Of a DNA stretch of 64,000 nt, positions 48,000 through 58,238 are shown one piece after another. This DNA is from Combretum micranthum (Eukaryota; Streptophyta; Magnoliopsida; Myrtales; Combretaceae): assembly GCA_024138025.1 (NCBI GenBank), contig JAMXBD010000972.1, forward strand, positions 434,001-498,000, read 5' to 3'. The notes beneath the pieces are model-generated. The model was not told the origin of the DNA and made no database searches. It saw only the letters and a program-made list of their open reading frames with translations. Made by a program: the position numbers and the translations under genes. Each line of letters opens with the position of its first letter. Position 1 is the stretch's first letter.

Positions 48000-50620
48000 T
48001 GTAAGGACCCATTATCACCCTAATAATAAAAACAGGTGATAACATCTCCCCAACCACATATAACCTATAGAATTATATGTAACGTTGTCCTAGAAGAAGT
48101 GTTTGAAGAATTATTTGCCTAAACCCTCAATACTCAACTCCAAATTTGAAAACTAATGATTTTTCAAAACTTGTAATAAAAACACAACATCACATTCATC
48201 ATATATCACAAGAGAAACAAGTTCAAGATATACATATCGCTTAGTTTAGATATTATAAACAAAGGCTTATTACAAGCCTTAGACAAAAGCCATAAAAAGC
48301 AGTTCAACCTATAACATCAAATATAAACATCAAAAGATTCTATAACTAGTCTATTACAAAATAGGAATTTCATCCTGATCCATGGTCATATCTAGTCCTC
48401 TAATTCATCTAGGAAATCCTCAAATTCGGTACCATAACCCATATTCGCATAAAACTCATCTTGATCATCACCTGAAAATAGTCAAAATATGAGCCAAAAG
48501 CCTAGTATACAAGTAACGAATATAAAAGCGAAGTGATCTACACATACTTAAACTAAATGCAAATGCAAATGCAATAGTCATTAGATTATTAGTTAGTCTT
48601 TCATTAGCCAAACCACACTGGAGTATTTAAACTCCGAACAACAGGGATTTTCGAGGGAACCTAAGTAACGATCACGACGCTCAGAGGGTTGATATAAGTA
48701 GCTCGGATACTTATATTTCCTAGATAATTTTATCCAAAACAAAAAACTAATCTCATTTAGGGTTCTGAGCCGTTTCTCGACTTTACTTAACTCAATCTAT
48801 AATATCACCTAATTCAAGTATTCCCATAAACATTGAATTAAATCATATTATATCCTTTCAAGAGTAAGCAAGTGTTATACCGATACCGAATACCCTATCA
48901 ATTACCTACTGAACCACTTATGAAAGTCATTTCAAAATCACAAGGGTGGTTTAAGCGCCTAAAACTACAATACCCCCAATTTGAGTAGGGTACCACTCTT
49001 CGAACCGGATTCAACAGTGTAAAAGACACTCATACAAGAAATTATTAAATTTCCTTAATTTAAAGTAATTTTAAAGGATGTTTATCCTAAACAAAGAATC
49101 AAGTAAGTTACTACATACCTAAAATAGCTCGAGAACTAATAAGGTTAGTCGAACGAAGATCTATCATTGTACAAAGAAAATATTGAATTTCTCACTTAGT
49201 TTAAGCACAAATCAACTAGTATCAAACATAACCAATCAAAGAAATTCAAATAAATTATTACAAATTCATAACATAGCATTTAAACATCATATAATATCAT
49301 ACAATACTTAACAAATATTCAATTGATCATATATCAAGCTTTGGAAAATATTAGAAGAAGTTTTTGAAAATGGAAACTGCAGGGAACACGTTGGCCTACA
49401 ATGCCGACGGCGTTGGTCCGGTGTACTCTACACTAAAAACTCAACGCTTGCCATCGCTGGCAGCGTTCAACAAACGCCGGCCACGTTGTGATCTATGCCG
49501 ATGGCTTTAAGCCAGTGTAGACTGCAACTCCAATTTTTCAAAATTTTTTAGAGTTCCACGAGGATGGTCCACGCTTGTTGATACCCCCAACACCGGTAGT
49601 GTTGCCGGATATGCTGAAAGTGTTGACCCCTACACTGGTAGCGTTGGGACGGTATACACTACAACACAGATTTTTTGAAAAATTGCAGAGCTCCCTATTT
49701 CGAAACGTAAAATTTTTACCACATTTCTCATCTCCAAACTTCCTCCAAATGCATTTCCAACACCCTTCACTTTGAACTCATTAAAAATCTATATTTACCA
49801 TTTCAAAAAAATTCTTCATTCAACCCTTCACATTGCAAAATTAACTACTCAATCCTTTGTCATCCTAACGCAACCATTCCAACACTTCCAAATTCATATA
49901 AATCATATACTACAAACTCCTCTAGCAATATAACACTACTCAAACTACCATCAAAGTATAAAAATCATCCTATCACCATTTATCATATAAACCCTATTCT
50001 AATAAAAGCATAACTTAAGTACACATAAAGCAAGAGGAGCACACTTACCATAAGAACTTTGTGTATTGGTTTAAGAGTCTTGTTGCAAGCCTTTGAGGGT
50101 TTGATTTGTAGAAGATGAAGGGTTTAATTATATATGGCCATGGGAGAGCTTTTGGGAGAGGAAAAAATGGGGTTTTGAAGCTTTTTGAAGTGTATTATGT
50201 TGGTCTGAAAATTTTGGACGAATTTTGCACTTTTAGAAGTTGATATTTATCCATTTGTTGACTTTAGTGGCTGCCAAATTAAGGCCTTTAATTGGCTTGG
50301 CTTTGGCTAATTAATGAGCTTGCTTTTTTGCTAATTAAAGGTGGTCTTGGGCTTTATTTTGTAACTAAAATTTTCTACTAAATATAGGATTAAATACATG
50401 CATAATTCAACTTGTTCTAATCATCTTTCCGACATTTTAATACACTTAAAATTTATGAACCCAATATTTAAACCTTCTAAGGTATTTAATTATTTTTAAC
50501 ACAATAACACATCTCATATTTCATGCATCAACATGAATCACATTTATCACATGTCAAAATCATATATAATTTCAATAACACATTTATAAAATATAAATTG
50601 AGAAATTCATGGCTATTTCA
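48000..50620 (-). repeat. Gypsy-2 3' LTR
   Basis: Starts TGTAAGGACCC and ends GGCTATTTCA on the + strand, next to a purine run on the minus strand. Length is 2621 bp. The left flank is A-rich (GAAAA). With no second LTR the limits rest on TG/CA ends and the PPT. Confidence 0.7.
49385..49700. repeat. GC-rich degenerate tandem repeat within the Gypsy-2 LTR
   Basis: Three related units contain GCCGAcGGCgTTgG-type words followed by GTGTA(G/C)ACT..CAAC and, in two of them, TTTTTCAAAATTTTTTAGAG / TTTTTTGAAAAATTGCAGAG. It stands out as a GC-rich, CpG-containing island in an AT-rich LTR. Confidence 0.55.
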
Positions 50621-50634
50621 TTCTCCCATCCTTC
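50621..50634 (-). promoter_or_regulatory. Gypsy-2 polypurine tract
   Basis: GAAGGATGGGAGAA on the minus strand, directly before the TGAAATAGCC start of the 3' LTR. Confidence 0.65.
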
Positions 50635-50657
50635 AATTGAAAGTTAGCTTACCCCAA

Positions 50658-50930
50658 TCATTGCTCGAATATCTCTGGATACTTATGTCTCATCTCTTTC
50701 TCGGGCTTCCATGTTGCCTCTCTCGCTATTTGTCCAGTCCATAAGACTTTCACAAATGGAATTACTTTCTTCCTTAGCGCTTTATCAATTCTATCCAAGA
50801 TCTTGATTGGCTTTTCAATTGTGCTCAAGTTTGGTTGGACCTCCGTTTGATGAGAAGAAATGATGGCATCGAGATCTGATATACATTTTCTGAGCTGAGG
50901 CACATGGAAAACGTCATGCACTTCTGACAA
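50658..50930 (-). pseudogene. Gypsy-2 integrase C-terminus and chromodomain
   Basis: The 90-residue open stretch opens with SEVHDVFHVPQLRKC, the end of the integrase GPY region. From about residue 42 it reads ILDRIDKALRKKVIPFVKVL, then EATWKPEKEMRHKYPEIFEQ, the chromodomain-like tail of Tekay/Del elements (V-K-V-L-W, E-A-T-W, M-R-x-x-Y-P motifs all present). It ends just before the purine tract. A stop near 50948 separates it from the integrase frame upstream, so the original was one polyprotein. This tail is the best evidence for the clade. Confidence 0.85.
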
Positions 50931-50948
50931 ATTTGGGGGTAAAGCTAA

Positions 50949-51930
50949 TCAATAAGCTAATGGTCCAACTTTCTCCAAAATCTCATAAAGACCAATATAT
51001 CTCAAATTTAATTTTCCCTTAACCCCAAATCTAATAACACTTTTTGTTGGAGAAATCCTGAGGAACACATGATCACCCACATCAAACTCTAATAGTCTTC
51101 TCCTCATGTCAGCATAACTCTTGTATTGGTCCTGAGCTATTTTCATCCTTTGTTTTACTACTCGTATCTTGTCCACTGTTTGTTGAACCAATTCTAGACG
51201 CAAAATAACTCTCTCACAGACTTCATCCCAGTATAATGGAGATCTACATTTCCTAGCATACAAAGCTTCATAAGGTGCCATCTGAATCGTCGTTTGGAAA
51301 CTGTTATTGTAGGCAAATTCAATAAGTGGTAGATAGGTGTCCCATCTATTGCCAAAATCTAAAAAACATGCCCTAAGCATGTCTTCCAATATCTTAATAG
51401 TCCTCTCTGATTGCCCATCAGTTTGTGGATGAAACGCAGTGCTAAACTGAAGCTGGGTGCCCAAAGCTGTATGTAGACTTTTCTAAAACCTGCTGACAAA
51501 ACGAGTATCTCGATCGAAAGTAATCGTCTTCAGAACACCATGAAGTCTTACTATCTCCTTAATGTAGATATGTGCCATCTTTTCTGAAGAATCTCCAACT
51601 CTTAAGGGTATAAAATGAGTTGACTTTGTTAATCTATCAATGATTACCCATATAACTTCATACTTAGCAATAGTTCTTGGTAGTGCCGATACAAAATCCA
51701 TAGTGATATCCTCCCATTTCCACTTAGGAATAGATAGAGGCTAAAGTTCTCCTCCTGGTCTTTGATGCTCATCTTTATTTTTTAACAAATCAAACACTTA
51801 CTTACATAATGAGCAACATCTTTCTTCAATCCTTCCCACCAATAATATTTCTTCAAATCCTTGTACATCTTGGTTCTTCCAGGGTGAATTGAATATGTGG
51901 AGGAATGAGCTTCTTTCATGATCTCTTCTC
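50949..51930 (-). pseudogene. Gypsy-2 integrase
   Basis: The zinc domain is readable at about 51790-51925 ([29 protein letters not shown]) and ends in a stop and frameshift. The core follows at 51483-51701: MDFVSALPRT (D2), VIIDRLTKSTHF and TFDRDTRFVSRF (D63, D65). A TAG in place of the usual Trp codon follows at about 51483. ORF 50949-51464 (171 residues) carries FSTAFHPQTDGQSERTI (catalytic E20), FAYNNSFQTTIQMAPYEALY and the GPY region VGDHVFLRISP...RFGVKGKL. All three catalytic acids survive. Integrase would insert element cDNA. Confidence 0.88.
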
Positions 51931-52141
51931 TCAAACCTTGTGGGACAAAAATCTAATTCTCATGTCTAACAACACCTTCCATATCAACTTTCAACTCTTT
52001 TCTTTTTCCATCATTGATAGCAAACTTCATTCTTTTGGTTTCATCATCTTCTTTTTGAGCTTATTTAATCCTCTCCAAGATTGTTGGTTGCAAAGATGAT
52101 TGAGCTAACATCACATCAACTTTTTCCATCGTAGTTTCAAG

Positions 52142-52444
52142 TTATAACTTTCTAAATTCCATGTGAATCTCCTTCTGACTTGTGAGTAGAGTTGCAATAT
52201 TTACTTGATTCATCCTACTAAAAGCATCTGCTACCATATTCGCTTTACCAGGGTGGTATAGAATTTCCACATCATAATCCTTGATTAATTCAAGCCACCT
52301 TCGCTGTCTCATATTGAGCTCTCTTTGTGTAAATATGTATTTCAAACTCTTGTGACCAATGTATATCTTACACTTATCCCCAAAAAGATAGTGTCTCCAA
52401 AGTTTCAAGGCAAGTATCACCGCTGCCAACTCTAAATCGTGCAC
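52142..52444 (-). pseudogene. Gypsy-2 RNase H with D-to-G change
   Basis: The 100-residue open stretch contains [20 protein letters not shown] (catalytic Glu at position 5), then [14 protein letters not shown], where the family has T-D-H-K-S-L, then [19 protein letters not shown] and [15 protein letters not shown]. The catalytic Asp of the TDHKS motif is Gly (residue 30), so the domain would be inactive. The ADALSR-type end is intact. It joins the RT upstream after a short broken stretch (52445-52483). Confidence 0.85.
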
Positions 52445-52483
52445 TGGATAATTTTTCTTGTGGGGCTTTAGCTGTCTTGAAGC

Positions 52484-53193
52484 TTAGGCTATGACTCTTC
52501 CATCCTGCATAAGAACATAACCAAGTCCCTGAATAGAAACATCACTGAACACTAAAAATTCCTTTCCACTAATGGGCAATGCCAAAATAGGAGCAGATAC
52601 CAATCTTTCCTTTAATTCTTCAAAACTCCTTTCACACTTATCATCCCATACAGACTTAACATTCTTTTGTGTCAATCTTGTTAATGGAGATGCAATTTTC
52701 GAAAATCCTTCCTCGAATCTTCGGTAATATCCAGCTAATCCAAGAAAACTTCTGATTTCACTCACATTTGTGGGTCTTGACCATTCCAAAACAGCTTTAA
52801 TCTTCATTGGATCAACCAATACACCCTCTTTTGATATAATAGGCCCTAGAAAGGATATTTCTTCAAGAAAGAATTGGCATTTTTTGAATTTAGTATAAAG
52901 TTTCTTCTCCCTAAGCCTTTATAATACAAGCTTCAAATGCTCTTCATGCTTCTCTCTACTTCGGGAATAAATCAAAATATCATCGATAAATATTATAACA
53001 AATGAATCCAAATAATCTTTGAAGAGCCTGTTCATTAAATCCATAAACGTGGCTGGAGCATTTGTTAACCTGAAGGGCATCACCAAAAACTCAAAGTGCC
53101 CATATCTAGTCCGGAAAGCCGTCTTCTAAATATCTTGAGATTTGATCTTGAGTTGATAATAACCAGATCTCAAGTCAATCTTGGAAAACACCA
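52484..53193 (-). pseudogene. Gypsy-2 reverse transcriptase, downstream part
   Basis: From the solo-LTR insertion leftwards, the minus strand reads VFSKIDLRSGYYQLKI, a stop, [18 protein letters not shown], then the active site [13 protein letters not shown] with both Asp intact (FIDD at 52979-52990). It continues with EEHLKLVL and, in the open stretch 52484-52819, the thumb/connection ([48 protein letters not shown]). At least two stops interrupt. The gypsy-type FIDD (rather than copia YVDD) agrees with the domain order. Confidence 0.88.
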
Positions 53194-53198
53194 TGGCT

Positions 53199-56100
53199 TG
53201 TCACGCCCCGAGGGGTACCCTAAACGTGGCAGTCCGCCGTACACAATACTAAAGCCTAGGAATGACTACCTTAGTCACGCAAAGGCTTCCATATCATGCA
53301 CAAGGCGTACATCACAACTAAGGGAACGCATCGGAGTAGCGCAATTTATATCGATAATAAATAAGTAACAAGGCAAAGAGAATATAGAACATAAACATAT
53401 CACATTTCAATTCTTAAGGGCATATTCTTCTATTGTCTTTAAATAAAAGTACCTCACTAATCATAAAGGTTAGCACATATAAAGAACCTTACAACTTTCT
53501 TCATCGTATGATTCCACATCCTTAATCGTCCGTCCATGACTTCCTTAATGTCATGATCCTCAATTTTAATCCACGAATATACCTGTTTCAATCAAATCTA
53601 TAGGGGTATAAGCTACAACTTAGCTTAGTGAGATATTCCTTTTCATTCGCACCACATTTTCAAACAAGTTCATTTATTTAATCACACATATGCTATGCAT
53701 ACAATGAACCAATCACATGATTACACGTATATATAGTCGTCCGGAAACCATATATAGAACGGATTTACCCCTCCGTATCAAAGGTTAGGGAATCGGGGTT
53801 GAAGGTCCTCGACCTTCTACTGCTAGTCCCCAGGTCCTCACCCACAGCGTTCGGTTGGCTCGGCTCCGAACCTAAAGTCGCTTTCCCCGAGCGATTTGGA
53901 TTCTCCAGGAAGAAACATGGCCCGTGGCACCGCACGATCACAGCCAATCCAACTCTACGCGTAGGAGTAGCAGCCTTCTGAGATAGATGTGACTCGATGG
54001 ATGCTATGCGTGAACGTTTTATTGTTCTTAGGTCAAACCTTATTAAGGTTTATTAGGGGCGATCAATCAATTTAGCATCAATAAACAATCGTACAAGTAA
54101 GTAAACAAAATTATTTAAACAAGCAGATCGAAGTTGCGATATTCTTAATTCTCATTTCACGCATAAACATAGAATCATATGTATAATCCCGAAATCCCCA
54201 AATATATTCGTTTTTATCTTTTCTTAGTATACTAATGCTACTACATTACAAGCACAAGCAAGGTAACGAAATTAGAAGGAATAACTCACTCGTCCATTTC
54301 GCTATCTTCTTAGTCGTAGAAATCCTCGGGTAGGGTATTTCCGTATCTTTCGTCACCTAGACAAAAGAAATACCCGGGATAAGTCTTTCATGAAATTCCT
54401 ATCCTTGGAGATCTTAAACTTTACTTAAAATTGCGGTAAAAACGTGTAAGAAGAAATTCCAACTTAAAATGGCCATAACTTGCTCATTTTAACTCGGAAT
54501 TTCGCATATGATACCGTTTTCTACCTATTCAAAAGTTCTATCAATCTCTAAACTTATCTTGGTCATAAAAGGTCATTTGGGTTCCGAAAACGTCAGGTAC
54601 AGATTTAAAACGAATTTTCTAAACTTTTGCAAAAATCTATTTTCTAACTCAACTCCATTTTAAAGAAAATTCTTTTGTAACAATATAAATATATATTTGA
54701 TAAACACTTTGAATATATAGGCATGCTCACTTTATATGCAAAAATCCTAATGGTAGTGTCTCAACAATTTATTTCATAAAATAATTCTTTTAAACTTTAG
54801 CTTTGAAAACTTCTTTTAAGTATTTAAAGAAATTTTATATTTTTTTATTACAAATGAATTATTCTTATTTTATTTCCTTCATTCCTTTTCCAAAACAAAC
54901 AAATTTCTCTTTAACCCTAGTCTTTCATAAATTTCATTTCTAGTGATAAAAGGTTAATTTATCAAACTATATTAAGTTGTCAAAACCCTTTTCATAATTT
55001 GTTTATTTAATGATCTTAGAAAATGAGTCTTGTTTTCTTATATCTATTTCTAAAATATAAGCTTTTGCTTTCTAAAACTTGTTCTTTCATTTCTTTTGAA
55101 AAGAATCATTTTTATTGATAAAATACATTATTGCTAACCTTACTTTAATAAAATTCTTTCTTTTGAAAAAAAAATCATTACTTTTCCTAAGTGGGTTCTT
55201 CATGAGTTGATTTTTATATTAACTTTGAAAACTAGTTTGTTCCTTAGTTTAGAAAAGAATTTAAGTTTTCAACATTAACGATTTATTTTTCTTAAAACTT
55301 AAATTACCATGAAATATAAAGAAGATATTTATTTCTTATAAAACTACTTCGTTATTTTAGGAAAATCTTGGGAAGCTTGTAGTGCTTTATTTTTATGTTG
55401 TTTGATAAACTTCATCATTTTGTGACAAACCATATGATAGAAAATCTAGTTTTGAGTTCCCTAATAAAATGAAATTCTACTTTTTAGACTTAGTTGAGAC
55501 ATTAACATTATGTAGATGCAAGTAACATGAGCATATAAATAATAAGAACATAAGGAAATACTAAAAATAATTAATGGGCAAGAAAATAAAATATCAAGCA
55601 TTGGAAACCTTAGCTTCATCAAGGAATCCCGATCAAGTATTGGAGCCTTAGCTTTATCAAGGCATCCCGGGACTAAGAATGGACTAGTCCCGAAAGATTT
55701 AAAGAAATAAAAATCAAAAGGTTGTTTTGACTTGATATGGACAAGTCTAAGACTAGAAAGACTAGTCTTAATAAAATAAATAAATTGCATAACTTGAATG
55801 TAAATAAATAACCAAATGAGCTTATATGCTCTAAGTAAATATATATAATAATATACATAATATAAGTTAGATTAGAAGCAAATAATAACAATAATAATAA
55901 CAACATAAAATAGGAAGCTTATGTACAAGAACAAAACATGAACATGTTGTTGCTTTTACTACTCATATGAGTTTCAAAACAACACCATAGTCATGTTAAG
56001 TACATGACATAGGTGAATAATAGATGGAAGAAATATTACCTAAAGTGTGTAAGAGATATGGAGATGGTAAATGAAATGGGTATTATGTGAGTAGTGACAT

Positions 56101-57474
56101 GTGGTAGATGGTTTATGTATGAGACATGATTTTGTGAGGAATTGACTTGAGAAGTTTTGGTAGAGAGAATTCTTGATGAGAGAATTTGTGGAGAGATTTT
56201 GAGAGAGTTTTGGTAGTGTAAAGAAAATTGTGTGAAAGAATGGAAGAGGAAGGGGGTATTTATAGAATTTTTGGAGTGATTTTTGGATGTGATAAAATAA
56301 TTGAAAAAGAAAATAAATGAGAGGGAAATGGGGATGTATGGCGCCGGTTTTGCTCCTTGTAGGGGGAGAAATTGATTTTGTTTTATTTGTTTGTGTAATA
56401 AAGAAGTAATGTGTAAAGTTTGATGTGATTAAAGGTGTATTGGAAATGAAAAAAGTAAGAAAATAGATATGTAGGTGTAAGAAATAGGTGTAAGAAAAAG
56501 TAGAGATAGGTGAATAGTAATGAATAGTAGAAAAAGTACTATGAATAGTAGACTAGACAATTAAAGTACCGGTAGTAATAAAAATACGCGTAATAATGCG
56601 ATATCTGTAATTTTTAGCTACCGAAAAATTCAAAACTGATATTTTTGGAATCCTTGTATTTTTACGAGTCTATTGGTATAAACGGAATATTTTTAATATT
56701 CCGAGCTCCGGGACACGCTTTTCGAGAACCGATCCCGTTTGGGTCCGAAGGTCACTCGAAATTCGCGAATCTGATATTTTTATGTTACCTTACGTTATTA
56801 CGAACTATTCTAGGCTATTTACTTAATTTCGTTTTCTAGGGTTTGAAAACGCGGGATTGCCGGATCTTAACTACTAGGGTTCGTTATAGGCTTGTTGACT
56901 TTTAGGGTTCCGTTTTGAATTCCGTTTTCATCGAGATATTCGTAAGATCGTATAATTTTCGAGTCTTGAGCGTTTTAGAATTTTAGCTCGAAATTTATGT
57001 TTTATTTTATTTTATTTCATTTGTGATTATTTAATAGTTTTTAGTTCTCGGAATCATTTAACCGAGTCTAGGTTTATGAGTTGACTCGATTTGACTTTTG
57101 TGGAAAATTTGGATTTTGTGATTCTAAAATTTTACTGAAGGAATTAGGACTTTATTATCTCGTTGTTAAGCGGTATTTGGATCTATTGTTTCGATTTGCG
57201 TTTTAGGAATTGGGTAGATTATTTAATCGACGTACGGACGTTGATTATATGGTAATTGGACTTTATATTTTATTTCAGGGGTTCTCGTTTTCTCAAGATT
57301 GAGAGAACTCGTTTTTGTTCTTATTAAATTTTTAACTGGTTCAACTTTTAGGGTTTCGTTTCCGGTATTTGACTCGGTCTAGAATTGAGTTTTAATCTCA
57401 AGTTGATTTTTCGGGTCTTTGATTTATACTTCTAAAATTATTTTTAAGGATTATGAAAATTTTTGGGGGTTACA
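53199..57474 (-). repeat. Solo LTR (TGTCACG family) inside the Gypsy-2 RT
   Basis: Starts TGTCACGCCCC and ends GGGGGTTACA, flanked by perfect 5-bp repeats TGGCT (53194-53198 and 57475-57479). At 4276 bp it is longer than its relatives in Gypsy-1, but shares the start, the conserved TACCGGTA block (56566), the TATA box (56258-56265, minus sense) and the palindrome (55748-55770). No internal region is left, so it is a product of LTR-LTR recombination. Strand is inferred from the TATA box and relatives. Confidence 0.92.
55748..55770. repeat. Conserved LTR palindrome, copy 3
   Basis: TAAGACTAG-AAAGA-CTAGTCTTA: same perfect stem as copy 2, with a 5-base loop. Confidence 0.75.
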
Positions 57475-57479
57475 TGGCT

Positions 57480-58003
57480 TCTCTCAATTGATTGAATAAG
57501 TCATCAATCTAGGGCAATGGATACTTATTTTTAATAGTAACCTAATTTAATTCCCTGTAATCAATACACATTTGCAAACTCCCGTCTTTCTTCTTTACAA
57601 ACAACATAGGAGCACCTCAAGGTGATATGCTCGGCCTAATGAAACTAATTTCTTGCAACTCTTGTAACTACTATTTCAATTCCTTCAATTCTGCAGGTGC
57701 CATCCTGTATGGAGCTTTAGAGATAGGTATAGTTCCAGGTAACACTTCAATTCTAAATTCTATCTCTCTATTAGGTGACAATCTAGGTAACTTCTCAGGA
57801 AATACATCGACAAACCCATTCACAACAGGTACCACTTTAATATCTATCTCTTCAATACTCATAACTGCTACAACAGATATTTCCCACAACTCCACTGATT
57901 TCATGCTTCTAAGCCTTAACCTTTTCAACATATATGTAAATCTCCCTTCACTCAAATCAAAACTCAACTCTACCTTACTACAATCAATTGTGACTTTATA
58001 ATG
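57480..58003 (-). pseudogene. Gypsy-2 protease end and RT N-terminus
   Basis: Minus-strand reading starts at the LTR junction (58003) with [10 protein letters not shown], the end of the protease domain (family: H-x-x-V-I-D-C). It continues through a linker to [20 protein letters not shown] and [16 protein letters not shown], the RT entry. It then reads GAPMLFVKKKDGSLQM and CIDYRELN, a stop, VTIKNKYPLP, a stop, and IDDLFNQLREAM up to the solo-LTR junction at 57480. The next residues resume at 53193, showing that the two parts were one RT. Stops are few, and several are single-base changes. Confidence 0.87.
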
Positions 58004-58238
58004 TGTCATGCCCCAAAGGGTACCCCAAACGCTACAGTCCATCACACTTGATATTTAAACTCAAGTATGACCATCCTAGTCACTTCATGAGTTTAGACAC
58101 CGGGTGTAAGGCTCACGTTCATCATATAGGGGACCGTAGTTTGAATCGAAATAGCTTAAGAAGACATTCATAGCGATAAAAATATAAATCATAAAAGTTA
58201 TAACTAGATTAATCTATTATAAGATCTAAGGGGCATAC

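Larger units (their letters stand above)
48000..58003 (-). mobile_element. Gypsy-2: Tekay/Del-like chromovirus, interrupted, 5' part missing
   Basis: On the minus strand the order is protease end, RT, RNase H, integrase, chromodomain, purine tract and 3' LTR. The RT is split by a solo LTR (53199-57474) but resumes at the same codon region on both sides. The element is cut at 58003 by another LTR, so gag, PBS and the 5' LTR are not in this stretch. Coding identity is much better kept than in Gypsy-1: the integrase is open for 171 codons and the RT active site is intact. Its LTR starts TGTAAGGACCC, so it is a different family from Gypsy-1. Confidence 0.9.

Noticed and set aside
53765..53981. 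60-codon frames on both strands in a GC-richer stretch.
   Set aside because: They are inside the solo LTR and mirror each other; the equivalent stretches in the related LTRs are not open.
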